A DNA stretch of 64,000 nucleotides from Pseudomonas gingeri (GTDB taxonomy: Bacteria; Pseudomonadota; Gammaproteobacteria; Pseudomonadales; Pseudomonadaceae), in the NCBI RefSeq assembly GCF_013385425.1, contig NZ_JACAQA010000022.1, forward strand, positions 97,713-161,712. The letters run 5' to 3'. Position 1 is the first letter of the stretch; each line of letters opens with the position of its first letter. Shown here piece by piece: positions 35,927 through 46,800 of this stretch. A model generated the notes under the pieces. That model saw only the letters and a list, made by a program, of their open reading frames with translations. It searched no databases and was not told the DNA's origin. The translations under genes were made by a program, and so were the position numbers.

Positions 35927-38900
35927 GTGCCCAGGCCGCATTGAGTCTTGCCAAACGTTTTATCGGCCTGCCGCTGGAGCAACGGCGGCAATTCCTCGCC
36001 CGCCTGAGCCAGCAGGGCAAGGATTTCAGCCTGCTACCGGTGCCGGTCAGCCGCCATGAGCAGGCGGTGATTCCCTTGTCCTATGCCCAGCAGCGCCTGC
36101 TGTTTCTCTGGCAGCTCGAACCGGACAGCGCCGCCTACAATATGGCCGCTGCCTTGCGCCTGCGCGGTCAGCTGGATGAAAGCGCCATGCAGCGTGCGTT
36201 TGAACATCTGGTCCAGCGCCACGAGGTACTGCGCACCCGTTTCCAGGTCGACGGCGAGCAGCCGCGCCAGGTGATCCTGGAACAGCAGGCGCTGCCGCTG
36301 GAGCGTATCGACCTGACGACCTGCGCCACGGAGGCTCGTGAAGCCGAGTTGGCCGAGCGGGTTGCCGCGCTCACCGCACAACCCTTCGATCTGCTCACTG
36401 GTCCGCTGCTGCGAACCAGCCTGATCCGGCTCGACGAGGAACAATGGGTGCTGCTGGTGTGCATGCACCATATCGTCTCCGACGGCTGGTCGATGGACGT
36501 GATGGTCAAGGAGTTCGTACAGGGCTATCAGGCCTTCTGCCAGAACCGCGAGCCCGGGCTGCCGGAGCTGGCCTTGCAGTACGCCGACTATGCGGTCTGG
36601 CAACGCCGCTGGCTGGAAGCGGGCGAGGGCGAGCGGCAGCTGGATTACTGGCGGCAGCAATTGGGCGAGGAGCAGCCGCTGCTGGAGGTGGCTGCCGACT
36701 TCCCGCGTCCACCGGTGCAGAGCTTCCGGGGCCAGACCCTGCGTTTCGATTTCGGCGTCGAGCGTTCGGCGCAGCTCCAGGCCTTTGCCCGCAGCCAGGG
36801 CCTGAGCCTGTTCATGCTGGTGCTCGGCGGTTATGCCTGGTTCCTGTCCCGGCACGCCGGACAACGGGATATCCGCGTCGGTGTGCCCAACGCCAACCGT
36901 GGTCGGGCCGAGGTCGAAGGCCTGATCGGCTTCTTCATCAACACCCAGGTGTTGCGTTGCGAAGTCGACGAGCGCGAGAGTTTCCTTGAGCTGCTGGCGC
37001 GGATTCGTGAAAGCAGTTTTGGCGCCCAGGCGCACCAGGAGTTGCCGTTCGAACAACTGGTGGATGCCCTGGCGCCGCAACGCAGCCTGGACCACAACCC
37101 GCTGTTCCAGGCCAAGTTCAACCAGAACGTCGGCATGCAGAAGCAGCGCACCCTGAGCCTGCCGGGCCTGCTGGTCGAGGAATACCCGCTGCACAAGGAC
37201 GGCACCCACTTCGATCTGGCCCTGGACATCACCGACGCCGGCCATCTGATCCTCGGTGAGATGACCTATGCCAGCGACCTTTACCAACCCTCGACTATCG
37301 AGGGTTTCATTGCTTCGTTGCTGCGGCTGTTCGATGCCGTGCTGCGCGCCCCGCACGCGCCGCTGCTGAGCCTGGAAAACCGCCCACCGGCCCTGGCGAC
37401 GGAACCCCGTATGGCGGCGATTCCGGTGCTGCAACAGTGGAACGCCCAGGTGCAACGCCAACCCCAGGGACTGGCCGCTCGCTGCCTCGAGCGGACCCTG
37501 GGTTTCCTTGAACTGGACCAGGCGGCCAATCGCCTCGCCCATCATCTGCGCGACCAGGGCGTCGGCATCGGCGAGCCGGTGGCGGTGCTGATGGAGCGCT
37601 CGCTGGACTGGCTGACCTGTGTCCTGGGGATTCTCAAGGCCGGTGCGGTGTATATGCCGCTGGACAGCAAGGCCCCGGATGCGCGTTTGCAACCGATGCT
37701 CGAACGCGCCCGCGCGCGCCTGCTGCTGTGCGCCGAAGGCGATCCCCGGGTGACGACGCTGGCCGTTGCCGGTTGTATCGGCCTGGCTTATGCCCCCGGA
37801 CAATGGCGTCATCAAGCCGATACCACGCCGGACCTGGACCTGGCGGAACAGGCCCCGGCCTACGTGATCCATACCTCCGGCTCCACCGGCCTGCCCAAGG
37901 GCGTGCTGGTCAGCCACGGGGCCCTGGCCAGTTATGTCAGCGGCCTGCTGGAGCGTCTGGAGCTGGCACCCGAGGCGAGCATGGCGCTGGTCTCCACCAT
38001 CGCCGCCGACCTCGGTCACACCATGCTGTTCGGTGCCTTGTGTTCCGGGCGCACTTTGCATGTGCTCCCCGAAGAGCTGGGTTTCGACCCCGACCGCTTC
38101 GCCGAATACATGCGCGAGCATCAGGTCGGCGTATTGAAGATCGTTCCCGGCCATCTGGCGGCGTTGTTGCAGGCGAGCGAGCCCGCCGACGTGCTGCCCT
38201 GGCATGCGCTGATCGTCGGTGGCGAAGCCTGTTCGCCGGGGTTGTTCGAGCAGATACGGGCACTCAAGCCGGACTGCCGTTTTATCAATCACTACGGTCC
38301 CAGCGAAACCACCGTCGGGGTGTTGGCGAACGAAGTCTCGGCGCTGCATCCGCATGCCCGTGGTGTCGCGGTGGGCCGCGCCTTGCCGGGTGCCCACGGC
38401 TATGTGCTGGACGATGTACTCAATAGCGTCGCCGAGCAGGTGCCGGGCGAGCTGTATATCGGTGGCGCCAGTGTCGCCCTGGGTTATCTCGGGCAGCCGG
38501 GGCTGACCGCCGAGCGTTTCCTGCCCGATCCTTTCGGTGCGCCGGGAGCGCGGGTCTATCGCAGCGGCGACCGCATGCGTCGCACGCGCCAGGGACTGCT
38601 GGAATTCCTCGGGCGCAATGACGACCAGGTTAAGATTCGCGGTTACCGGGTGGAGCCGGCGGAAGTCACGCGGGTGCTCCAGGGCCTCGACGGCGTGGCC
38701 CAGGCGGCGGTCCTGGCATTGCCGGTGGATGAGGACGCCGGGCGCCTGCAACTGGTTGCCTACTGTGTCGCGGCAGCCGGTGCGCAATGCTCGGTCGATG
38801 ACCTGCGCCGCCAGTTGCAGGCGTGTCTGGCCGATTATCTGGTGCCGGCGCAGATCGTGCTGCTGGAGCAATTGCCGCTGACGGCCAACGGCAAGCTGGA

Positions 38901-41900
38901 CAAGCGCGCGTTGCCGCAGCCGGGTTCCGTGCAGCAGGGCTACGTTGCCCCGGTCGGCGAGATCGAAGAACAACTGGCGGCGGTCTGGGCCGATGTGCTC
39001 AAGCTGGAGCGGGTCGGCATCCGCGACAACTTCTTCGAACTGGGCGGTGACTCGATCCTCAGCCTGCAGATCATCGCCCGGGCCAAGCGCCTGGGCATCC
39101 GCCTCAGTCCCAAGCAGTTGTTCGAGAAGCAGACCATCGGCGAGCTGGCGAGGGTGGCGAAGCGGATCGAGAAAAAGCCGGCTGGCGATGTCATGGCCCA
39201 GGCCAGCGGTCGGCAGTTGTTGCTGCCGATCCAGGCACGTTTTTTCGAGATGGAGATTATTCAGCGTCAGCACTGGAACCAGTCGCTGATGCTCAAGCCC
39301 CGCGAAACCCTGGAGGCCGCGCCTCTGCAAGCGGCGTTCGCGGCGCTGGTGGCGCAACACGATGCCCTGCGCCTGAGTTTCGAACAGCAGGAGGGTCAAT
39401 GGCAGGCGCAGTATGCGTCGGCGGCTACGACCGATCTGCTGTGGGTCCGTGAACTCGCCGACCCGGCGCAACTGACGGAGCTGGCCGATCAGGCCCAGCG
39501 CAGCCTGGACCTGAAAAACGGTCCGTTGTTGCGTGGGGTGTTGGTCAATCTGCCCGCCGGCGAGCAGCGCCTGCTGCTGGTGATCCATCACCTGGCGGTG
39601 GACGGCGTGTCCTGGCGGATCCTGCTGGAAGACCTGCAGCAGGCTTATATTGCCAGCGTCTCCAGGCAGCCACCGGCGCTGGCCGCGCGCAGCAGTTCGC
39701 TGCAGACCTGGGCCGAGCAGTTGCACGGTTATGCTCGCAGTGAACGTCTGCTGGCCGAGCGTGATTACTGGTTGCAGACCCTGGCGGGCGACCTCCAGGA
39801 ATTGCCGTTTGAAGTGGCTCCCGGGCAGGCGCCTGGCGGCGAGGTCGGTCATGCCAGCTCACGCCTGGACAAGACGCTGACCCAGCAACTGTTGAAAGTC
39901 GCGCCGACGGCCTATCGCACCCAGGTCAACGACCTGCTGCTGACCGCCCTGGCGCGGGTGCTCTGCGACTGGAGCGGGCAACCGTCGGTATTGGTCCAGC
40001 TCGAAGGTCACGGTCGCGAAGACCTGTTCGACGACCTCGACCTGAGCCGCACCGTGGGCTGGTTCAGCAGTCTGTTTCCGCTCCGCCTCACACCCCAGGC
40101 GGAGCCGGGTGTTTCCCTGTGCGGCATCAAGGAGCAACTGCGGGCGGTGCCGAACAAAGGCATCGGTTATGGCGTGCTGCGTTACCTGGGCGATGCCGGT
40201 TTTGCCCGACAACTGGCGGCCTTGCCCCAGGCGCGGGTAACCTTCAACTACCTGGGCCAGTTCGACGGCAGTTTCACCGAAGCCGACGGCGCGCTGTTCG
40301 TGCCCAGCGGCGAGTCCACCGGGCGCAACCAGCCCGAGGATGCACCGCCGGGCGATGGCCTGAGCCTCAATGGCCAGGTGTTCGACGGCGAGCTGCAACT
40401 GGATTGGGCGTTCAATCGCCAGCAGTATCGGCCTGAAACCATCGAAGCCCTGGCCCGCGCCTATGAACAGGCCCTGGCCGAACTGATCGGACATTGCTGC
40501 CAGGGCGGACAACTGGGCGTGACGCCATCGGACTTCCCGCTGGTGACTCTCAGTGCCGGGCAACTGCAGCGTCTGCCGGCGGCGGCGGGGGCGATCGAGG
40601 ATCTCTATCCGCTGTCGCCGATGCAGCAGGGGATCCTCTTCCATCATCTGGACGATCCGGAGGGGGCGGCCTATATCAACCAGCTGCGACTGAATGTACG
40701 ACAGCTGGATGTAGAGCGTTTCCGCCAGGCCTGGCAGCAGGCCGTGCAGGCCCATGAAATGCTGCGCACGGTATTTGTCTGGCCCCAGGAACTGGCGGCG
40801 CCGGTGCAGATTGTCCTGCGCACGTTGCAGATGCCGATGCAGGTCCACGACTGGCGCACGCGGGGCGAGCATGAGGCGGCCTTCGAGCAGTTGGCACAAG
40901 CCGACCTCGCCGCCGGTTTCGAGCCCCATCGCGGACCTTTGCTGCGGGTGACGCTGGTGCGCACCGGCGAGACCGAATACCGGATGATCTACACCAGCCA
41001 CCATCTCCTGATGGACGGCTGGAGCACCTCGCAGCTGTTCGGCGAAGTGCTGCAACGTTATGCCGGGGTGAGCATTGCCCGGGGTACAGGACGTTATCGC
41101 GACTATATCGGGTGGCTCGGCCAGCGCGATGCCCGCGCCAGCCAGGACTTCTGGAGCGCGGCCGTGGCCGGTCTGCAGGAGCCGACCCGCCTGGTCGGGA
41201 CGCTGGGCAGCCACGAACAGGCGCAGGGGTATGGGGAACATCTGCATGTGTTCAGCGAGGCGCTGACTGCCGGATTGAACCGTTTTGCCCGGGAACGCAA
41301 AGTCACCCTCAACACCCTGATGCAGGCCGCCTGGCTGCTGCTGTTGCAGCGGTATACCGGCCAGGATTGCGTGGCCTTCGGTGCCACCGTGGCCGGCCGT
41401 CCGACTGACCTGCCCGGGGTCGAGCAGCAGATCGGCCTGTTTATCAACACCCTGCCGGTGGTGGCGAGCCCTGATGCACAACTGACGGTGGGTGAGTGGC
41501 TGCAACAGGTGCAGGACCTCAACCTGGCGTTGCGCGAGCACGAGCAGACGCCGCTTTACGAGATCCAGCGTTGGGCGGGCCTGGGCGCGGGCGGGTTGTT
41601 CGACAGCCTGCTGGTGTTCGAGAACTATCCGATGGCCGAAGCGCTGGGCCGGGCTTCGGATGCGGGTCCTGAGTTCGCGGCTATAGAACGTTCCGAGCAG
41701 ACCAATTATCCGCTGACCCTGGTGGCGGTGACCGGGCGCGAACTGATCGTGGATTGCGGTTACGACCGGGCTGGTTTCGACGCTGCGGGTGTGGCGCGAC
41801 TGGGCCGGCAGCTGGAATACCTGATGCGCCAGTTCATGGTCGACGCGCGCCAGCCGTTGGGTGCGCTGGAGTTGCTCGACCCGGCCGAGCGGCAGGTCGC

Positions 41901-43875
41901 CCTTGACTGGAGCCGGCGCTCTTCTGTAGGAGCGAGCTTGCTCGCGATGGACGTCAACGATAACGCGGGGTACCTGGAGAGTCACGGTGCCCTTGCGCTC
42001 ATCGCGAGCAAGCTCGCTCCTACAGGGGCAGCGTTCAATCCGCGGATCCGGGGTCATGTGCTTGAGCATCTTGCGGATCAGGTCGCCGGTCAGCCCGAGG
42101 CCCCGGCGATCCTCTTCGCCGACTGGCAGCTGGACTACCGGACCCTGGACCGGCGCGCCAATCGCCTGGCCCACCTCCTGCGCGAGCGCGGCGTCGGCCC
42201 CGAGGTGCGGGTCGGCGTGTGCCTGCGTCGCACCCCGGACCTGATCGTCGCCTTGCTGGCGATCCTCAAGGCCGGCGGTGCCTATGTGCCGCTGGACCCC
42301 GAGTACCCGCGCGAGCGGCTGTTGCATATGCTCGACGACAGCCACGCGGCGCTGTTGCTGAGTGAGGCGATCCTCCTCGAACGCCTGCCTGAGACGCTGC
42401 CCGCTCCGGTGCTGCTGATAGAGGAGGGCGACGACTGGCTGGCGAGCTACCCGACCAGCACGCCGTCCGTGGACACCTGCGGGCAGAACCTGGCCTATGT
42501 CATCTACACCTCGGGTTCTACCGGCAAGCCCAAGGGCGTGGCGATCACCCATGACAACCTCGCGGCCTTGATCCACTGGTCGTTGCAGAGCTACGACCGC
42601 GAGCAACTGTGCGGGGTACTGGCCTCGACCTCGATCTGCTTCGACCTGTCGGTCTGGGAGATCTTCGTCACCCTGGCCGGTGGCGGCTGCCTGGTGCTGG
42701 CGGACAATGCCCTGGCGCTGGCGGAGCTGCCGGCCCGCGAGCGGGTCACGCTGATCAATACGGTGCCCTCGGCCATCGCCGCGCTGTTGCGGGCCGGGCA
42801 GATCCCGGCCTCGGTCGGCACCCTCAACCTGGCTGGCGAGCCACTGAAGCAGACGCTGGTGGATGCGCTCTACGCCGGCACCCGGGTGCGTCAAGTGTAT
42901 GACCTGTACGGTCCTTCGGAAGACACCACCTATTCGACCTTCAGCCTGCGCACCGCTCAGGGCACGGCGAATATCGGGCGTCCATTGGAGAATACCCAGG
43001 CCTATCTGCTCGATCCCGGCTTGCAGCTGTTGCCCGCCGGGGTGGCGGCCGAGTTGTACCTGGGCGGTGCCGGGGTTTCCCGGGGCTATCTGGGCCGACC
43101 CGGACTGACCGCCGAGCGTTATGTGCCGAATCCGTTCGGCACTGACGGCGAGCGCCTGTATCGCACTGGCGACCTGGTGCGCCAGGGCGAGGGCGAGCGG
43201 ATCGAGTACATCGGTCGCGCCGACCATCAGGTGAAGATTCGCGGTTTCCGCGTCGAGTTGAGCGAAGTCGAAGCCTGTCTGCTCGAGCAGCCGTCGGTGC
43301 GCGAAGCGGTGGTGCTGGCCCAGGAGGATGCGGCGGGCAAGCACTTGCAGGGCTATGTGGTGACGCCAGCGGGGATTGTCGATGCCCAGGCGTTCATCGC
43401 CGGTCTCAGGACTGCCCTGGCCGCGCGCTTGCCGGCACATATGGTGCCCGGCCAGTTGCACCGGGTCGAGGCCTGGCCGCTGACCCCCAATGGCAAGCTC
43501 GACCGCAAGGCCCTGATCGCCCTGGGCAGCGGCCCCCGGCAGCAGCACTACGAGGCGCCGCGCAGCGAGTTGCAAGGCCAGGTCGCCGCGCTCTGGCAGG
43601 AGGTGCTGGGGATCGAGCAGGTGGGCCTGGGCGACAACTTCTTTCAGTTGGGCGGCCATTCGTTGCTGGCGACCCTGGTGGTCAGCCGGATCGGCGAACG
43701 CCTGGGCGACAAGATCCCCCTCAAGGAACTGTTCCAGGCCGACAACCTGCTGGCGTTCTGCGAACGGATCGAAGCGCTGCGCGGTGCATCGTCGCCTGTT
43801 CAGGATGAATTGGCTAAATCCCTGGAGGCCCTCAAACGTCTATCCCTCGAAGATCTGGAAAAACTGATTTCTTGA
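35923..43875 (+). CDS. Pyoverdine side-chain synthetase II (C-A-T-E-C-A-T, predicted D-Asp then Ala)
   Basis: Two-module synthetase, 2650 residues. Module 1: C (HHIVSDGW, 182-189), A with pocket D-L-T-K-I-G-H-V-G, a clear Asp code, T (GGDS, Ser1044), E domain (HHLAVDGVSW, about 1222). Module 2: C (SHHLLMDGWS, about 1692), A with pocket D-L-W-N-N-A-L-T-Y, an Ala-type code (Gly not excluded), T (Ser2580). The Asp should be epimerised and hydroxylated by the SyrP-like enzyme. A 100-base REPIN at 41925-42024 is read in frame in the linker between C2 and A2, adding about 34 residues (SVGASLLAMD...SKLAPTG). The C-terminal tail (SLEALKRLSLEDLEKLIS) differs from those of the other synthetases. Confidence 0.87.
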   Translation: MSAQAALSLAKRFIGLPLEQRRQFLARLSQQGKDFSLLPVPVSRHEQAVIPLSYAQQRLLFLWQLEPDSAAYNMAAALRLRGQLDESAMQRAFEHLVQRHEVLRTRFQVDGEQPRQVILEQQALPLERIDLTTCATEAREAELAERVAALTAQPFDLLTGPLLRTSLIRLDEEQWVLLVCMHHIVSDGWSMDVMVKEFVQGYQAFCQNREPGLPELALQYADYAVWQRRWLEAGEGERQLDYWRQQLGEEQPLLEVAADFPRPPVQSFRGQTLRFDFGVERSAQLQAFARSQGLSLFMLVLGGYAWFLSRHAGQRDIRVGVPNANRGRAEVEGLIGFFINTQVLRCEVDERESFLELLARIRESSFGAQAHQELPFEQLVDALAPQRSLDHNPLFQAKFNQNVGMQKQRTLSLPGLLVEEYPLHKDGTHFDLALDITDAGHLILGEMTYASDLYQPSTIEGFIASLLRLFDAVLRAPHAPLLSLENRPPALATEPRMAAIPVLQQWNAQVQRQPQGLAARCLERTLGFLELDQAANRLAHHLRDQGVGIGEPVAVLMERSLDWLTCVLGILKAGAVYMPLDSKAPDARLQPMLERARARLLLCAEGDPRVTTLAVAGCIGLAYAPGQWRHQADTTPDLDLAEQAPAYVIHTSGSTGLPKGVLVSHGALASYVSGLLERLELAPEASMALVSTIAADLGHTMLFGALCSGRTLHVLPEELGFDPDRFAEYMREHQVGVLKIVPGHLAALLQASEPADVLPWHALIVGGEACSPGLFEQIRALKPDCRFINHYGPSETTVGVLANEVSALHPHARGVAVGRALPGAHGYVLDDVLNSVAEQVPGELYIGGASVALGYLGQPGLTAERFLPDPFGAPGARVYRSGDRMRRTRQGLLEFLGRNDDQVKIRGYRVEPAEVTRVLQGLDGVAQAAVLALPVDEDAGRLQLVAYCVAAAGAQCSVDDLRRQLQACLADYLVPAQIVLLEQLPLTANGKLDKRALPQPGSVQQGYVAPVGEIEEQLAAVWADVLKLERVGIRDNFFELGGDSILSLQIIARAKRLGIRLSPKQLFEKQTIGELARVAKRIEKKPAGDVMAQASGRQLLLPIQARFFEMEIIQRQHWNQSLMLKPRETLEAAPLQAAFAALVAQHDALRLSFEQQEGQWQAQYASAATTDLLWVRELADPAQLTELADQAQRSLDLKNGPLLRGVLVNLPAGEQRLLLVIHHLAVDGVSWRILLEDLQQAYIASVSRQPPALAARSSSLQTWAEQLHGYARSERLLAERDYWLQTLAGDLQELPFEVAPGQAPGGEVGHASSRLDKTLTQQLLKVAPTAYRTQVNDLLLTALARVLCDWSGQPSVLVQLEGHGREDLFDDLDLSRTVGWFSSLFPLRLTPQAEPGVSLCGIKEQLRAVPNKGIGYGVLRYLGDAGFARQLAALPQARVTFNYLGQFDGSFTEADGALFVPSGESTGRNQPEDAPPGDGLSLNGQVFDGELQLDWAFNRQQYRPETIEALARAYEQALAELIGHCCQGGQLGVTPSDFPLVTLSAGQLQRLPAAAGAIEDLYPLSPMQQGILFHHLDDPEGAAYINQLRLNVRQLDVERFRQAWQQAVQAHEMLRTVFVWPQELAAPVQIVLRTLQMPMQVHDWRTRGEHEAAFEQLAQADLAAGFEPHRGPLLRVTLVRTGETEYRMIYTSHHLLMDGWSTSQLFGEVLQRYAGVSIARGTGRYRDYIGWLGQRDARASQDFWSAAVAGLQEPTRLVGTLGSHEQAQGYGEHLHVFSEALTAGLNRFARERKVTLNTLMQAAWLLLLQRYTGQDCVAFGATVAGRPTDLPGVEQQIGLFINTLPVVASPDAQLTVGEWLQQVQDLNLALREHEQTPLYEIQRWAGLGAGGLFDSLLVFENYPMAEALGRASDAGPEFAAIERSEQTNYPLTLVAVTGRELIVDCGYDRAGFDAAGVARLGRQLEYLMRQFMVDARQPLGALELLDPAERQVALDWSRRSSVGASLLAMDVNDNAGYLESHGALALIASKLAPTGAAFNPRIRGHVLEHLADQVAGQPEAPAILFADWQLDYRTLDRRANRLAHLLRERGVGPEVRVGVCLRRTPDLIVALLAILKAGGAYVPLDPEYPRERLLHMLDDSHAALLLSEAILLERLPETLPAPVLLIEEGDDWLASYPTSTPSVDTCGQNLAYVIYTSGSTGKPKGVAITHDNLAALIHWSLQSYDREQLCGVLASTSICFDLSVWEIFVTLAGGGCLVLADNALALAELPARERVTLINTVPSAIAALLRAGQIPASVGTLNLAGEPLKQTLVDALYAGTRVRQVYDLYGPSEDTTYSTFSLRTAQGTANIGRPLENTQAYLLDPGLQLLPAGVAAELYLGGAGVSRGYLGRPGLTAERYVPNPFGTDGERLYRTGDLVRQGEGERIEYIGRADHQVKIRGFRVELSEVEACLLEQPSVREAVVLAQEDAAGKHLQGYVVTPAGIVDAQAFIAGLRTALAARLPAHMVPGQLHRVEAWPLTPNGKLDRKALIALGSGPRQQHYEAPRSELQGQVAALWQEVLGIEQVGLGDNFFQLGGHSLLATLVVSRIGERLGDKIPLKELFQADNLLAFCERIEALRGASSPVQDELAKSLEALKRLSLEDLEKLIS
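41925..42024. repeat. REPIN inserted in frame in a synthetase gene
   Basis: Inverted arms TGTAGGAGCGAGCTTGCTCG... at 41925-41948 and its exact reverse complement at 42001-42024, around a 52-base spacer. This is the GAGCTTGCTCGCGAT class of Pseudomonas REP. It lies within the coding sequence of synthetase II, with no stop codon in the reading frame used. Confidence 0.93.
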
Positions 43876-43887
43876 GGGGAAGCACGA

Positions 43888-46800
43888 GTGCAAGGGTTAA
43901 TCGAGTCGGTGGGGCAACTCTCGTCCAGGCAGCGCAAAGGCTTGGCGGCGCTGCTCAAGCACAAGGGCATCAATCTGTTCGAGGTCGCGCCGGTGTTTCG
44001 CCGCGCGGCCGAGGAGCCCCTGCTGCTGTCCTACGCCCAACAGCGCCAGTGGTTCCTCTGGCAATGGGCGCCGCAGAGTTCGGCCTACAACATTGCCACG
44101 GCCTTGCGGGTACGGGGCCGGCTCGATGTGAACGCCTTGCAGGGCAGCTTCCAGGCCCTGGTGGAGCGGCACGAAAGCCTGCGCACGGTCTTCACCCAGA
44201 CCGACGGGCAACCGTTGCAGGTGGTGTTGCCCGCCGCTCGCTTCAGCCTGGATCTGCACACCCTCGAACCGGCCTTTTCGGCGGAGCGTGAGGCGCGGGT
44301 CCAGGCCTTTGTCCAGGCACAGAGCCAGACGCCTTTCGACCTGGCCCGTGGCCCGCTGTTGCGGGCCGCGCTGTTGCAGGTGGCGGCCGATGAACAGGTG
44401 CTGGTGCTGACCCAGCACCATATCGTGTCGGACGGTTGGTCCTTGCAGGTGATGACCGAGGAGCTGTTGGCGCTGTATGCCGATCTGAGCCAGGGCCGTA
44501 CGCCGCAGTTGCCGGCGCTGCCGATCCAGTACGCCGACTATGCGTTGTGGCAGCGGCACTGGATGGAAGCCGGTGAGCAGGAGCGGCAACTGGAGTATTG
44601 GCTGGGCAAGCTCGGTGGCGAGCAGCCGGTGCTGGAGTTGCCGGTCGATCATCCGCGACCCTTGTCTCCCAGCTTTGCCGGGGCCAGTCATGCCCTGGTG
44701 CTCGATCCGGCGTTGAGCGAAGGGCTCAAGGCATTGGCCCGACAACAAGGGGTCAGCCTGTTCGCTTTGTTGCTGGCATCGTTCCAGGCGCTGCTGCATC
44801 GCTACAGCGGGCAGGGCGATATTCGCGTCGGCGTGCCGGTGGCCAATCGCGAGCGGGCCGAGGTAGAGCGGCTGATCGGCTTTTTCGTCAACACCCAGGT
44901 GCTCAAGGCCGAGGTGGACGGGCAGCGCGGTTTTGTCGAGCTGCTGCGCCAGGTCTGGCAGACGGCGCAAGAGGCCCAGGCTCATCAGGACCTGCCGTTC
45001 GAACAACTGGTCGAGGCGCTGGAGCCGGGACGCAGTCTGAGCCACAGCCCGTTGTTCCAGGTGATGTTCAATCACCAGGCGCAGGCTCCGGCCAGCCCTG
45101 TGAATCCAGTCTCGCCATCCCAGGCATTGCGCATCGAACCCCTGCACTGGCAAAGCCGGACGGCGCAGTTCGATCTGGTGCTCAATACCGTCGACCAGCC
45201 CCACGGCATCGAGGCCGTCTTCAAGTACGCCACTGACCTGTTCGAGGCGAGCACCGTGGAGCGCTTGGCCCGGCACTGGCTGAACCTGCTGCGTTCGATC
45301 AGCGCCAATCCCCATCAGCGCATCGCCGATATCGCCCTGCTGGAGCCAAGCGAGCAGCGGCAAGTCCTGGCCCAGTGCAACCCGGCACCCCGGCAATACC
45401 CGGTGGACGGTTGCCTGCAACAACGTATCGAAGCCCAGGCGGCTCGGCGTCCGGACGCGGTGGCGGTGGTCTATGCCGACCAGCAACTGACCTACGGCGA
45501 ACTCAACACCCGGGCCAACCAGTGGGCTCATCACCTGATCGCCCAGGGCGTCGGCGCGGATGTGCTGGTAGGCGTGGCCTGCGAGCGTTCACTGGAGATG
45601 CTCGTGGCGATTGTCGCCGTACTCAAGGCCGGTGGCGCCTATGTGCCGCTGGACCCCGGCTACCCGGACGAGCGCCTGCGCTACATGATCGAGGACAGCG
45701 GCCTCAAGCTGCTCCTGGCGCAAGGGCACCTGCTGGGGCGCCTGCCAGTACCGGCAGATGTCGAGTGCCTCGACCTGGATCAACTGCCCCAAGACCGCTC
45801 GTGGGACAATCCGCCCTGTGTCACCGGCGCCGATCATCTCGCCTATGTCATCTACACCTCGGGTTCCACCGGCAAGCCCAAGGGCGCGCTGTTGCCCCAT
45901 GGCAATGTGCTGCGCCTGTTCAGTGCCACCGACGGCGAATTCGGCTTCGGCGCCGATGATGTCTGGACGCTGTTTCACTCCTACGCCTTCGATTTCTCGG
46001 TCTGGGAAATCTTCGGTGCCTTGCTCCATGGCGGCAAGCTGGTGGTGGTGCCCCAGGACATCAGCCGTTCGCCCCGGGACTTCCACCGCCTGCTCTGCGA
46101 TAAGCGGGTGACGGTACTGAACCAGACACCATCGGCGTTCAAGTCACTGTTGTCGGTGGCCGTCGAGTCACCGCGCGAGCTGGCCTTGCGTTACGTCGTG
46201 TTTGGCGGCGAGGCCCTCGAAGTGCAAGGCCTGCGGCCCTGGTTCGAGCGCTGCGGCGATCAGTCCCCGCAGTTGGTCAATATGTACGGCATCACCGAAA
46301 CCACCGTGCACGTGACCTACCGGCCGCTGTCCCTGGCCGACCTTGAGCAGGCCGCCGGCAGCCCCATCGGCGAGCCGATCAGCGACCTGTCCCTGTACCT
46401 GCTGGACGATGGGCTGAACCTGTTGCCAGCGGGCTGCGTCGGCGAGCTGTATATCGCGGGTGCCGGGCTGGCACGGGGTTACCTGAAGCGGCCGGACCTG
46501 ACGGCCACGCGTTTTGTCCCCGATCCGTTCGATCCCCAGGGCAGCCGACGCCTCTACCGCAGCGGCGACCTGGCGCGCTTGCGCGCCGACGGCACGATCG
46601 AATACATCGGCCGGCGCGACCAGCAGGTGAAGATTCGCGGCTTCCGCATTGAACTGGGGGAAATCGAAGCGCGCCTGCAAGGCCACGCACGGGTGAGCGA
46701 GGCTGCGGTGCTGGCGGTGGAAGGCGCGACCGGCACCCAACTGGTGGCCTACCTGGTCCCCGCCGACCCGGCGGTGCTGCAGGATGAATCCCGGACAACG

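Noticed and set aside
41925..42024. Reading the in-gene REPIN as the boundary between two separate genes
   Set aside because: The frame runs through without a stop, there is no ribosome site or start after it, and the A domain continues directly, so one protein is more likely.
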